Source: JAHEEM01 sp036396795 (GTDB taxonomy: Bacteria > Pseudomonadota > Gammaproteobacteria > Steroidobacterales > Rariloculaceae). From it: DNA of 64,000 bases. The notes beneath the pieces are model-generated. The model saw nothing but the letters and a program-made list of their open reading frames with translations, searched no databases and was not told the origin of the DNA. Where the stretch lies: NCBI GenBank assembly GCA_036396795.1, contig DASWKF010000017.1:124001-188000 (forward strand), in the 5' to 3' direction. Position numbers and translations under genes: made by a program. Every line of letters starts with the position of its first letter. Positions within the stretch are counted from its first letter, which is position 1. Positions 50,850-59,543 of this stretch are shown here, one piece after another.

Positions 50850-52298
50850 CTATCCGACGGCGCCTTCCAGGCTGACATTGAGCAGGTTCTGAGCCTCGAC
50901 CGCGAACTCCATCGGAAGCTCCTTGAAAACCTCACGGCAAAAGCCATTGACGATCATGTTGACCGCGTCTTCCTCGGACAGGCCGCGCTGGCGGCAGTAG
51001 AACAGCTGATCCTCGCTGATTTTGGAAGTCGTCGCCTCGTGCTCGACGTGAGCGCTCTGGTTTCTTGCCTCGATGTAGGGAAAGGTGTGCGCGCCGCAAC
51101 GGTCGCCGAGCAGTAGTGAGTCGCACTGGGTGTGGTTTCGCGCTCCGCGCGCGGTCGGCATGATCCGAACGAGTCCGCGGTAGGAATTCTGCGCGTGCCC
51201 GGCGGAGATTCCCTTGGAAATGATCGTGCTGCGGGTGTTGCGGCCGATGTGCAGCATCTTGGTGCCGGTGTCCGCCTGCTGGAAATTGTTGGCGACCGCG
51301 ACGGAGTAAAACTCGCCTACGGAGTTCTCTCCCCGCAGGATGCAACTCGGATACTTCCAGGTGATTGCCGACCCGGTCTCGACCTGGGTCCAGGAGATCT
51401 TCGAGTTTCGGCCACGGCAATCGCCGCGCTTGGTGACGAAGTTATAGATGCCGCCGACGCCGTTTTCGTCGCCCGGGTACCAGTTCTGCACCGTCGAATA
51501 CTTGATCTGGGCGTCGTCGAGAGCGACGAGCTCCACGACTGCGGCGTGCAGCTGGTTCTCGTCGCGCATCGGCGCTGTGCAGCCCTCCAGGTAGCTCACA
51601 TAGCTGCCCTTCTCCGCGACGATCAAGGTGCGTTCGAACTGCCCGGTGTTCGCGGCGTTGATCCGAAAGTAGGTCGATAGCTCCATCGGGCAGCGCACGC
51701 CTTCGGGCACGTAAACGAAGGAGCCGTCGGTGAAGACCGCCGAGTTCAGCGCAGCGAAGAAGTTGTCGCGCTGCGGCACGACGGAGCCCAGGTACTTTTC
51801 GACCAACTCGGGGTGCTCTGCGACGGCTTCCGAAAAGGAGCAAAAAATGACGCCCGCATCGGCCAGCTTTTTCTTGAAGGTCGTCGCGACCGACACGCTG
51901 TCGAACACGGCATCGACGGCGACGCCGGCGAGCTTGGCGCGCTCGTGAAGGGGAATGCCGAGCTTCTCGTAGGTCTCGAGCAGCTTCGGGTCGACCTCGT
52001 CGAGACTTTGCGGCGCATCCTCGGGGCGCTTGGGAGCGGAATAATACGAGATCGACTGGTAGTCGATCGGGTTGTAGCGGACGTGCGCCCAAGTCGGTTC
52101 CGACATGGTCAACCAGTGGCGGTAGGCTTTGAGGCGCCACTCCGTCAGGAAAGCGGGCTCGCGCTTCTTGCTCGAGATCAGGCGAATGACGTCCTCGTCC
52201 AGGCCGGGCGGGACCCGGTCTTCCTCGATGTCGGTGACGAAACCGTGGCGGTACTTGCGCTCGACGAAACCGGAGATCTCTTTGTGCTCGGTCGCCAT
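50850..52298 (-). CDS. sufB: Fe-S cluster assembly protein SufB
   Basis: 482 residues. YRHGFVTDIEEDRVPPGLDEDVI, WRLKAYRHWL, PEGVRCPMELSTYFRINA, CTAPMRDENQLHAAVVEL and NHTQCDSLLLGDRCGAHTFPYIE (the scaffold Cys region) are SufB signatures. It forms the cluster-building complex with SufC and SufD. Its ATG overlaps the rrf2 stop by one base. Confidence 0.97.
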   Translation of the reverse strand: MATEHKEISGFVERKYRHGFVTDIEEDRVPPGLDEDVIRLISSKKREPAFLTEWRLKAYRHWLTMSEPTWAHVRYNPIDYQSISYYSAPKRPEDAPQSLDEVDPKLLETYEKLGIPLHERAKLAGVAVDAVFDSVSVATTFKKKLADAGVIFCSFSEAVAEHPELVEKYLGSVVPQRDNFFAALNSAVFTDGSFVYVPEGVRCPMELSTYFRINAANTGQFERTLIVAEKGSYVSYLEGCTAPMRDENQLHAAVVELVALDDAQIKYSTVQNWYPGDENGVGGIYNFVTKRGDCRGRNSKISWTQVETGSAITWKYPSCILRGENSVGEFYSVAVANNFQQADTGTKMLHIGRNTRSTIISKGISAGHAQNSYRGLVRIMPTARGARNHTQCDSLLLGDRCGAHTFPYIEARNQSAHVEHEATTSKISEDQLFYCRQRGLSEEDAVNMIVNGFCREVFKELPMEFAVEAQNLLNVSLEGAVG

Positions 52299-52780
52299 CA
52301 GTTGCTGAGCCTCGTGGGTTTATGAAGCGCCTCGCTCTCGGCCAGCATCGCGCGCAGCTCGGGTTTTCGCAGGGGGCGGGCATTGGTTCGGAGATCCGCG
52401 AGGCTGATCTCGCCGAGAGCACGGCGGATGCCGAGGTTGATCCTCTGCCAGGCGCTGCCGACGCGGCAGAACGACTCCAGGCTGCATTGCCCTTCCTCGG
52501 CGCTGCATTCGGTGATCGCGACGGGGCCTTCGAGCGCGTCGATGATCTGCGCCGCGCTGATCTCGCGCGCCGGACGCGCCAGGGCATAGCCGCCTTTGGC
52601 GCCGCGTGTCGAAACAACGAGGCCGGCATGCAGCAGCGCCTTCAGCAGCTTGCTCACCGTCGGCTGGGTGAGATGAGTGGCGGTGGCGACGTCGCCGGCG
52701 CTCGCGAGGCCATCGCCGGCGACCGGCAACTGCGCGAGTATCATGGTTCCGTAGTCGGTCAGTTTGCTCATGCGTAACAT
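52298..52780 (-). CDS. Rrf2-family SUF operon regulator (IscR/SufR-like)
   Basis: 160 residues. Winged-helix start MLRMSKLTDYGTMILAQL, recognition region HLTQPTVSKLLKALLHAGLV and STRGAKGGYALARPA. Three cysteines (ECSAEEGQCSLESFC, C-x7-C-x5-C) are placed as the [2Fe-2S] ligands of IscR-like proteins. It is probably autoregulatory: it opens the suf operon and tandem operator-like repeats lie about 29 bases upstream. When clusters are scarce, the apo form would relieve repression. Confidence 0.93.
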   Translation of the reverse strand: MLRMSKLTDYGTMILAQLPVAGDGLASAGDVATATHLTQPTVSKLLKALLHAGLVVSTRGAKGGYALARPAREISAAQIIDALEGPVAITECSAEEGQCSLESFCRVGSAWQRINLGIRRALGEISLADLRTNARPLRKPELRAMLAESEALHKPTRLSN

Positions 52781-52808
52781 GGTCGCGTCCGGAAGTCCGT
52801 TAAATGGG

Positions 52809-52830
52809 ACTATTTTAGTACTATTTTAGC
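52809..52830. promoter_or_regulatory. tandem 11-bp palindromic repeat, candidate Rrf2 operator of suf
   Basis: ACTATTTTAG occurs twice in direct succession (52809-52818 and 52820-52829), followed by T and C respectively. Each unit is itself an inverted repeat ACTA-TTT-TAGT (the second copy ends TAGC). On the minus strand the same bases offer TAAAAT -10 boxes upstream of the suf operon, so binding would block the promoter. It also lies between suf and the divergent aldolase gene. Confidence 0.6.
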
Positions 52831-52987
52831 TCCGGCGCAAAGCGCGCGCCGGGCCCGGAGGGCTGAATTCCCCGGCGTTCTGCTATCCTTGAGGCTCGGC
52901 CACCGGCTGCTTATGCCGCGGCGCGATCTTGGCGCCCGAAGCGCGGTCCGGCCAGGGAAATTACTCAGAGCGAATAAGGAGTACTGC

Positions 52988-54007
52988 ATGAGCGTTGCGG
53001 ATATGAAAGCCGTGGCACGCGCGATGGTCGCCCCCGGAAAGGGCATCCTTGCAGCGGACGAAAGCTCGCCGACGATCAAGAAGCGCTTCGATTCCATCGG
53101 GCTTGAGTCGACCGAGGAGAACAGGCGCACTTATCGCGAGATGCTGTTCACGGCGGCAGGCGTGGCGGAGCAGATCAGCGGCGTGATTCTGTTCGACGAG
53201 ACGCTTCGCCAGAGCACCGCCGAAGGTAAGCCTTTTCCGGCCTACCTGTCAGAGCGGGGTATGATTCCCGGAATTAAAGTGGACGCTGGCGCCAAGCCGC
53301 TGGCGGGATTTCCGGGTGAGACAATTACCGAGGGCTTGGACGGTCTGCGCGGTCGACTCGGCGAGTATCGTGAGCTCGGGGCGCAGTTCGCGAAGTGGCG
53401 CGCCGTCATCGACATCGGTGCCGAGATTCCCTCGGAGTTCTGCATACTGGCGAATGCCCATGCGCTGGCGCGCTATGCAGCTTTGTGCCAGGAGGCGCGG
53501 ATCGTTCCGATCGTCGAGCCCGAGGTGCTCATGGACGGCAACCACGACATCGCTCGCTGCGAGGCGGTGACGCGGGCGACACTGAAGGCGACCTTCGAGC
53601 AGCTCGCGGCGCATCGCGTCGATCTGGAAGCGATGGTTCTCAAGCCGAACATGGTCATTGCCGGCAAAAAATGCGCGAAACAGGCCACGGTCCGGGAAGT
53701 TGCGGAAGCCACCGTGCGCTGCCTCAAGGCCGACGTGCCGGCGAGCGTTCCGGGAATCGCGTTCTTGTCCGGCGGTCAAAGCGCAGCCGAAGCGACTGCT
53801 CATCTGAGTGCGATGAATACCCTCGGGCCGCACCCGTGGGAGCTCACATTCTCTTACGGCAGGGCATTGCAGGCGCCGGCGCTGGCAGCCTGGGGCGGCC
53901 GGCCGGATCGCTTCGCGGCCGGCCAATCCGCATTCGCCTTGCGCGCCAAGCTCAACGGACTGGCGCGCAGCGGCAGCTACGACGCCACCTTGGAACCCGC
54001 GGCCTAG
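52988..54007 (+). CDS. class I fructose-bisphosphate aldolase
   Basis: 339 residues from the ATG with AAGGAG upstream. MVAPGKGILAADESSPTIKKRF, GVILFDETLRQS, IPIVEPEVLMDGNHDI-like (VPIVEPEVLMDG) and the Schiff-base lysine in MVLKPNMVIAGK (near residue 219-220) are class I signatures. A C-terminal SFSYGRALQ and Tyr-containing end (SGSYDATLEPAA) are also typical. Metal-independent glycolysis/gluconeogenesis enzyme; class I is the less common type in gammaproteobacteria. Confidence 0.95.
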   Translation: MSVADMKAVARAMVAPGKGILAADESSPTIKKRFDSIGLESTEENRRTYREMLFTAAGVAEQISGVILFDETLRQSTAEGKPFPAYLSERGMIPGIKVDAGAKPLAGFPGETITEGLDGLRGRLGEYRELGAQFAKWRAVIDIGAEIPSEFCILANAHALARYAALCQEARIVPIVEPEVLMDGNHDIARCEAVTRATLKATFEQLAAHRVDLEAMVLKPNMVIAGKKCAKQATVREVAEATVRCLKADVPASVPGIAFLSGGQSAAEATAHLSAMNTLGPHPWELTFSYGRALQAPALAAWGGRPDRFAAGQSAFALRAKLNGLARSGSYDATLEPAA

Positions 54008-54015
54008 AGACGCTG

Positions 54016-54036
54016 CGGCGACTCTCGGGGTCGCCG
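54016..54036. terminator. hairpin in the aldolase / M48 protease convergent gap
   Basis: CGGCGAC and GTCGCCG form a perfect 7-bp stem with a 7-base loop, lying in the 37-base gap between convergent stops. No T-run follows on either strand, so it is at best a weak bidirectional terminator. Confidence 0.4.
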
Positions 54037-54044
54037 GCATTCGG

Positions 54045-55508
54045 TCAGGGCTGCGGTTGCCGTCGCGCGTCGCGGCGGCGTTGCTCTGGCGGCATGGCGT
54101 CGTTGATCTGCTTGAGTCGCGCCTGATAGCGGGCGCGGTCGACGGTGTTGACGCCCGGTGCTTCCAGAGCCATGCGAAGCTGGCCGGTTGCAAGTCCCGC
54201 ATTGCCGATCGAAAGATAGTACTCGGCCATGTAGTAATACGCGTTGCCCGTGTCCCCGGCCGCGTTTGCCGCGCGCGCAATCAGACGGATCTGCTCCGGG
54301 GTCGGCGGAACGTTGTTCAGCAGATCGAGAAGCACAGCGTGCGCCTTGGCCGGCATTCCGGCCGTGATCAGCGCTTCCCCGTAGCTGATCGTGAGCGGTA
54401 CGTTGCGTGGAAACAGGTCGATGGCCTCGACGTAGACCTGCAAAGCGGCTTCATGAAGGCCGCTCTGCATCAGCGCCTCGCCGCGACCGATCCAGTATGC
54501 GATGACCCCGGGGTTTTGCGCGGCGAGCTCGCCGAACAGGTGCTCGGCCTGATCGTATAAGCCCGCCTGCGACAGGGCCAGCGCCCAACCGTAGCGGTCG
54601 GCCGGGTCGTTGCTGCCGGCATCGATGCGGGATTCGAAATGCGCCCGGGCCGCGGCGGTCGTCGCCGACTGACGTACCGTCAGCCTCGCCCTCGCGGTTC
54701 CGTAGCCCATGCTGTCGACCGGCTGGTGGCCCGGACGTTGCCGGGCACGATCTCTCGCGTCCGCGATGCGCTCCGAGGTCACGGGGTGCGTCTGGAGGAT
54801 CGCCGGTATGTGTTGCCTGGCCATGCCGTAACGGCGTGCGAGCTTCTCGAAGAAACTCGCCATCGCCGTGGAGTCGAATCCGGCCGAGGACAAGGTCTCT
54901 ATGCCGACGCGATCCGCCTCGCGCTCATTGGAGCGAGTGAAGTTGATCTGCCGCTGAATCGCCGCGGCCTGCCCGGCCGTCACGAGGCCCTGCACGGCCT
55001 CGCCGGAGGCGTCCGTGGCGGCGCCGAGCAGGATCGCCGCGAGCATGGCTGCCGCCGAGACTATGCTGGTGCGCTGACTGTCGTAGATGGACCTGGCAAT
55101 GTGGCGTTGTGTCACGTGCGCGATTTCGTGAGCGAGAACGCCGGCGAGCTCGCTTTCGCTCTCGCTCGCGAGTATCAAGCCCGCGTTTACGCCGATGTAG
55201 CCGCCCGGCAGCGCGAACGCGTTGATCGCCGGGTCGTCGACGACGAAGAACTCGAATGATTGCGAGCCATCGTTGGCGTGCCCCGCAAGCCGGGCACCGA
55301 GCGTTTGGACGTACTCCTTGAGTTGCGGATCCTCGAGTATGGCACCGGCGTTGCGCAGCTGAGCGACGACGGCCCGGCCGAGCTGAGCTTCCTGGCTCTT
55401 GTTGATCACGGAATCGACGGGACTGCCGAAATCCGGCAGGTTGGTGCCCTGGGCCTGGGCGGCTTGCCATGCGAGCAATGCCGCGATGATGGCTAGATAT
55501 CTTGACAT
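54045..55508 (-). CDS. M48 metalloprotease with TPR domain (BepA-like)
   Basis: 487 residues, the same length as E. coli BepA. Signal peptide MSRYLAIIAALLAWQAAQAQG. Zinc motif HEIAHVTQRH (about residue 126), third ligand in NEREADRVG, then a long TPR-like C-terminal half (NDPADRYGWALALSQAGLYDQAEHLF and similar helices). Periplasmic quality control and folding of LptD/outer-membrane proteins is the known role of BepA. It reads away from the aldolase gene. Confidence 0.88.
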   Translation of the reverse strand: MSRYLAIIAALLAWQAAQAQGTNLPDFGSPVDSVINKSQEAQLGRAVVAQLRNAGAILEDPQLKEYVQTLGARLAGHANDGSQSFEFFVVDDPAINAFALPGGYIGVNAGLILASESESELAGVLAHEIAHVTQRHIARSIYDSQRTSIVSAAAMLAAILLGAATDASGEAVQGLVTAGQAAAIQRQINFTRSNEREADRVGIETLSSAGFDSTAMASFFEKLARRYGMARQHIPAILQTHPVTSERIADARDRARQRPGHQPVDSMGYGTARARLTVRQSATTAAARAHFESRIDAGSNDPADRYGWALALSQAGLYDQAEHLFGELAAQNPGVIAYWIGRGEALMQSGLHEAALQVYVEAIDLFPRNVPLTISYGEALITAGMPAKAHAVLLDLLNNVPPTPEQIRLIARAANAAGDTGNAYYYMAEYYLSIGNAGLATGQLRMALEAPGVNTVDRARYQARLKQINDAMPPEQRRRDARRQPQP

Positions 55509-55556
55509 ACGCGCACCGTGATGGCTTTAGACCCTCATGTCCGCATCGGGTTTCAA

Positions 55557-56024
55557 TTATAGCGCTTTGACGGCGTCCAGGACTTCCTCCGCATGACCTT
55601 TGACCTTGACCCTGCGCCAAGTCTTGCGCAGCACGCCGTTCTTGTCGATGAGGAAGGTGCTTCGCTCGATGCCGCGAACCTTTTTCCCATACATATTCTT
55701 TTGCTTGATCACGTCGAACAGCGTGCAAAGTTTTTCATCCTGGTCGGAGATGAGCTCGAACGGAAACTCGTATTTCTCCTTGAACTTCTCATGAGAGGCG
55801 ATGCTGTCTCTCGAGACCCCGATGACGATCGCCTTTTGTCTTCGAAACTTCGGGTAGTTGTCGCGAAAGTCCTCTCCTTCCTGAGTGCAGCCCGGAGTGC
55901 TGTCCTTGGGGTAGAAATAGAGCACTACGGTGCTGCCCTCGAGATTCCGCGAGCGGATCGTCTGTTGACCCGTCGCCGCCGCGGAAAACGCGGGTATTTT
56001 CTCTCCTTCCTTGACTTCCGGCAT
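55557..56024 (-). CDS. bcp: thioredoxin-dependent peroxiredoxin (Bcp/PrxQ)
   Basis: 155 residues from the Met with AGAGG 9 bases upstream (MPEVKEGEKIPAF, like other Bcp starts); a Met three codons earlier sits right on the ribosome site. Peroxidatic Cys in YPKDSTPGCTQEGEDF; the second Cys four residues on (usual in E. coli Bcp) is absent here, but CTLFDV further on has one. The gene is Lys-rich and visibly lower in GC than its neighbours. It follows gcvR by 18 bases, the E. coli order. Confidence 0.93.
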   Translation of the reverse strand: MPEVKEGEKIPAFSAAATGQQTIRSRNLEGSTVVLYFYPKDSTPGCTQEGEDFRDNYPKFRRQKAIVIGVSRDSIASHEKFKEKYEFPFELISDQDEKLCTLFDVIKQKNMYGKKVRGIERSTFLIDKNGVLRKTWRRVKVKGHAEEVLDAVKAL

Positions 56025-56042
56025 TTGCTTCATCCTCTCGGG

Positions 56043-56573
56043 CTAGTTCTTCACCGGCTCCATGATGGCGTCGAGATTCAGCTGGTCGCAGAAGTCCATG
56101 AACTCTTCGCGCAATCTGGAGATGTGCAGACTTGCGGGAATATTCACGAACATTTGCACGGAGAACATCGCCGTGCCGGTATGCGCCGCCGGATAGCTGC
56201 GAGTCGTGACTTCGCCGATCTCAATATTGCGAGTGGCGAAGAAACCGGCGAGATTGTGGACGATGCCAGGCTGGTCGATGCAGACGACGTCGATGGCATA
56301 TGGAAGCAGCTCGCGAGAAAGCTGCCGCGGCTCCGTGCGCCTGACCTGAATCGTGAGTTGATTGCCGTCGGCGAAACGGGCGAGCTCCTGTTCCATTCGG
56401 CTGATGGAGTGCCAGTTACCCGATACGAGCACGAGCATCGCGAACTCTGATCCGAGCGTGGTCATCCGGCTCTCGCGAATGCTGCCGCCGCAGTCCAGAA
56501 CAACCCGGGTGAGATCATGCACCACGCCGGTACGATCGCCGCCGACGGCGGAGATGACCATGAGCTGTTCCAT
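56043..56573 (-). CDS. gcvR: GcvR-like ACT-domain regulator
   Basis: 176 residues, two ACT domains: MEQLMVISAVGGDRTGVVHDLTRVVLDCGG and IDVVCIDQPGIVHNLAGFFATRNIEIGE. It matches the glycine-cleavage repressor GcvR family. Paired with bcp and divergent from dapA as in E. coli. No gcvA or gcv operon is in the window, so the target is not shown. Confidence 0.9.
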   Translation of the reverse strand: MEQLMVISAVGGDRTGVVHDLTRVVLDCGGSIRESRMTTLGSEFAMLVLVSGNWHSISRMEQELARFADGNQLTIQVRRTEPRQLSRELLPYAIDVVCIDQPGIVHNLAGFFATRNIEIGEVTTRSYPAAHTGTAMFSVQMFVNIPASLHISRLREEFMDFCDQLNLDAIMEPVKN

Positions 56574-56738
56574 CGGGGCTATCCTGCAGGCTCGGAGAGG
56601 CGCTCAGTGTACCGCGATCACCCCGGCGTGCAATCTCCGGAAGGCCAAGCCTTGCTTGCGTCCGCGTGCGCTCAAGTTGCGTCACACCCGCGGGCGCCAG
56701 TACCATCGCGCCCTAATCTGAAGTTGCGGAGTCACGGA

Positions 56739-57629
56739 ATGTTCGGGGGCAGCACCGTTGCGTTGATCACGCCGATGGACGCGCTAGGGGAGATCGGCTA
56801 CGACGATCTACGCGGGCTTATCGATTTTCATGTCGGCGCCGGAACGGAGGCGCTCGTGATTGCCGGCACCACGGGCGAATCCGCAACTCTGACCAAAACC
56901 GAGCACGTCGAGCTCGTGGAGCGGGCCTGCGAGCTCGCCGCCGACCGAATCCCCATCATCGCGGGCACAGGGTCGAACTCGACGGCGCAGACGCTGGGCC
57001 TCTCCCGCGCAGTCGATCGACTTCCTGTCGTGGGCTTCCTCGTCGTAACGCCCTACTACAACAAGCCCAATCAGGAAGGGCTGCGCAAGCATTTTCTCGC
57101 GGTAGCCGAAGCCGTGCAGAAGCCGGTTATTCTCTATAACGTTCCGGGCCGGACCGGTGTCGACCTCATGCCGGATACAACCGCGAAACTCTCCCGCCAC
57201 GCAAACATCGTCGCCATCAAGGACGCTACCGGCGATTTGGAGCGAGTCGCAGTTCTGCGCGACGGCTGCGGGCCGGAGTTTGCGATTCTGAGCGGCGATG
57301 ACGCGACCGCAGCCGAGTTCATGCTGCTCGGTGGCAACGGTTGCATCTCGGTCACGGCAAATGTCGCGCCGAGGAAAATGCGCGCGCTTTGCGATGCGAG
57401 CAGACAAGGCCGTCGCGACGAGGCGAAGCGGATCGACGCGGAGCTCGGAGGCTTGCACACCGGTCTGTTCGTCGAGAGCAACCCGATTCCCGTCAAATGG
57501 GCGATGCAGCAGATGGGGCTTGCCGGTCCGGGTATCCGGCTGCCTCTGGTGCCGCTGGACGCGAAGTATTACCAACGCGTCAGGCAGGCGATGGCCGACG
57601 CGGGCGTCGGTATCCTGGGAACGGCGTGA
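56739..57629 (+). CDS. dapA: 4-hydroxy-tetrahydrodipicolinate synthase
   Basis: 296 residues from MFGGSTVALITPM. Catalytic residues at the standard numbers: Thr in GTTGESATL, Tyr133 in LYNVPGRTG and Schiff-base Lys161 in AIKDATGD. Condenses pyruvate with aspartate semialdehyde in lysine/diaminopimelate synthesis. Its stop overlaps the GTG of the next lipoprotein. Confidence 0.97.
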   Translation: MFGGSTVALITPMDALGEIGYDDLRGLIDFHVGAGTEALVIAGTTGESATLTKTEHVELVERACELAADRIPIIAGTGSNSTAQTLGLSRAVDRLPVVGFLVVTPYYNKPNQEGLRKHFLAVAEAVQKPVILYNVPGRTGVDLMPDTTAKLSRHANIVAIKDATGDLERVAVLRDGCGPEFAILSGDDATAAEFMLLGGNGCISVTANVAPRKMRALCDASRQGRRDEAKRIDAELGGLHTGLFVESNPIPVKWAMQQMGLAGPGIRLPLVPLDAKYYQRVRQAMADAGVGILGTA

Positions 57630-57901
57630 ACACGCTCACTCTTGCGGCCGCCATGAGCTTGCTGGCAGTCACGGGTTGCGCCGGCGACTATGCGTTGCAG
57701 TGCGAAGAGTCGGAGCGGTACGAATCGAGCGAAGAGGTGCCCCCGGTTCGCGTTCCCGGGGATCTCAGCGTGCCCGACGAATCCGAGGCGCTGCGAATTC
57801 CGCCGCCGCCTCCCGACCAGCCGAGCCCGGAATCCACCCGCAGCCCGTGCCTCGAATCGCCGCCGGAGTACCAGCGCCCCGAGACCTCGGAGAACGATTA
57901 G
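57626..57901 (+). CDS. small lipoprotein at the bamC position
   Basis: 91 residues from a GTG overlapping the dapA stop. Signal with lipobox LAVTGC (Cys about 18). After the lipid anchor come EEVPPVRVPGDLSVPDESEAL, then IPPPPPDQP and a Pro/Glu/Ser-rich end. In gammaproteobacteria bamC (nlpB) follows dapA, and the V-P-P-x-x-V-P-x-x-L-x-x-P phrase resembles the BamC N-terminal segment that contacts BamD. The two helix-grip domains of BamC are absent, so this would be a minimal BamC relative. Not a proven orthologue. Confidence 0.6.
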   Translation: MNTLTLAAAMSLLAVTGCAGDYALQCEESERYESSEEVPPVRVPGDLSVPDESEALRIPPPPPDQPSPESTRSPCLESPPEYQRPETSEND

Positions 57902-57931
57902 CTGCCCGTCGTTTCTGTCGCGGACCAGCGC

Positions 57932-58702
57932 CTAGTCGACGGAGAAGCCGCAGATGAGCTTTAGATCCGCGAGTGTCTTCAGGCCGGTCGCGAGCGATGC
58001 CGCGTCGAGACTCTCGCCCGTGAACGTCTCGGCTATCGTCTGACCCTCGCTCAGGGCGACCGCGAGCGCAAACGTCGCCGCATCGAGAGCGATGAGCTCG
58101 ACGCGCTGGTTCTGCCTCGCGACCAGCACGCTTTCCCCACCGGCGTCCAGATCCACCGGTTCGGGCTCGTCGTGCTGGTTCACGCGCCAAATGGACAAGA
58201 TCGGAAATCGAGAGGCGATCAGTCGCGAAGCAGGGTTCAGCCTCAGCCGCAACGACTCGAGCCGCTCTTCTGGAATGCGCGCGACGGACTGGGCATCGAC
58301 GGGCGTCGCCTCGGAAAGCAACAGCACTTCCTCTTGCGCCCATTCGAGCCGTGCGACGTCCACGAGATAGCGATACTCGGATTTGCCGTAGATTGAGCTC
58401 AAGAATTCGGCGAAATCCCGACCAAAGGCTTGCAGGTCGCCGGATTGCGAAGGGCGCTCGCGCATGAACCTGCTCGCGAGTCCGCGAAAGCACGATTCGC
58501 CGACCAGTCGTGCGACGACCGGGTAACCCGCGGCCAGAGTCTTGCGGAATGTTTCCCTGGCGTTGTTCTGATACACGGCGATCGCAACACGCGTCGGGAA
58601 ACGAGCGCCGTTCAGGGCCGGCATCAGGGGCTCCGTCGAGCCGCCGAGAAACGCCCGATAGGCGTCCTGTTGAAGTCTACGCAGCGAGCTCACGATGGGC
58701 AT
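57932..58702 (-). CDS. DUF2063 protein (BufC/HvfC-like MNIO partner)
   Basis: 256 residues. N-terminal domain RRLQQDAYRAFLG...RFPTRVAIAVYQNNARETFRKTLAAGYPVVARLVGESCF (DUF2063/HvfC), then a more variable C-terminal domain. Such proteins are the RiPP-recognition-like partners of DUF692 multinuclear iron oxidases in bufferin pathways. The start overlaps the upstream MNIO gene by 26 bases, so the pair is translationally coupled. Encoded after bufB as in known operons. Confidence 0.88.
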   Translation of the reverse strand: MPIVSSLRRLQQDAYRAFLGGSTEPLMPALNGARFPTRVAIAVYQNNARETFRKTLAAGYPVVARLVGESCFRGLASRFMRERPSQSGDLQAFGRDFAEFLSSIYGKSEYRYLVDVARLEWAQEEVLLLSEATPVDAQSVARIPEERLESLRLRLNPASRLIASRFPILSIWRVNQHDEPEPVDLDAGGESVLVARQNQRVELIALDAATFALAVALSEGQTIAETFTGESLDAASLATGLKTLADLKLICGFSVD

Positions 58703-59543
58703 CGAGCTTGTGTTGAGCTTTCCGAGCTTCGTCCAGCAGAGTTTCGGCCTCGGGCAGCCTGGCGTCCCATTCGATCAGCACGGGGCGCGGGCCGACGTGC
58801 TCGAGAGCGAGTTCGAACAGCGTCCAGACTTCCTCGCAGATCGGCGCGTCGTGCGTGTCGACGAGCACGGCATGACCCTCGTACAGCTGCTCGCTGTGAC
58901 CGGCGAGGTGGAACTCGCCGACCGAGTGCGCCGGCATACCGAGGATGTACTCCCGCGGGTCGAAGCCGTGGTTGGTAGCGCTTACGTAGATGTTGTTGAT
59001 GTCCAGCAGAATTCCGCAACCGCTGCGCTCGGCGACGGCGGTCAAAAACTCCCATTCGGTCATGCTCGAGCTCCGATAAGTGAGATAGCTCGAGACGTTT
59101 TCGATCAATATTCGGCGCTCGAGGAAATCCTGCGTCGCGGTGATACGGTCGCTGATGACGTCGATGGCCTCCTCGGTATAGGGCAGCGGCAGCAGGTCGT
59201 TGAGGTAACGCCCGTCGACGGAGCTCCAGGACAAATGCTCCGAAACCAGGCCGGGCCGCACGCGGCCCACGAGCTCGCGCAGCTTGCGCAGGTGCTCGAC
59301 ATTCAAGGCATCCGCCGAGCCTAGCGAAAGCCCGACGCCGTGGAGGCTCAGCGGATATGTCTCGCGAAGCTGCTCCAAGCGCCGGCTGGCGACGCTGTCA
59401 GGCGCAAAGAAATTCTCGCTGTGTACCTCGAGCCAAGGTACGGCGCCGGGGCGGCGGGAGAAGAAGTCGTGGTGTGCGCTGCGCAAACCGACGCCTGCGG
59501 CCGTCGGAATCGCTGTGGTGGTTGGGGACGTCCCTGAAGGCAC
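58677..59543 (-). CDS. MNIO family (DUF692) iron oxidase, BufB/HvfB-like
   Basis: 288 residues from a GTG with AAGGAG about 10 bases upstream. TIM-barrel with the metal-ligand pattern EVHSENFF, LHGVGLSLG, SEHLSW, LLDINNIYVSATNHGFDP and EFHLAGHS, typical of DUF692. Family members use two or three irons to turn precursor cysteines into thiooxazole groups on copper-binding bufferins. No DUF2282 precursor lies next to it. A T-rich terminator hairpin lies immediately upstream. Confidence 0.9.
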   Translation of the reverse strand: MPSGTSPTTTAIPTAAGVGLRSAHHDFFSRRPGAVPWLEVHSENFFAPDSVASRRLEQLRETYPLSLHGVGLSLGSADALNVEHLRKLRELVGRVRPGLVSEHLSWSSVDGRYLNDLLPLPYTEEAIDVISDRITATQDFLERRILIENVSSYLTYRSSSMTEWEFLTAVAERSGCGILLDINNIYVSATNHGFDPREYILGMPAHSVGEFHLAGHSEQLYEGHAVLVDTHDAPICEEVWTLFELALEHVGPRPVLIEWDARLPEAETLLDEARKAQHKLDAHRELAA

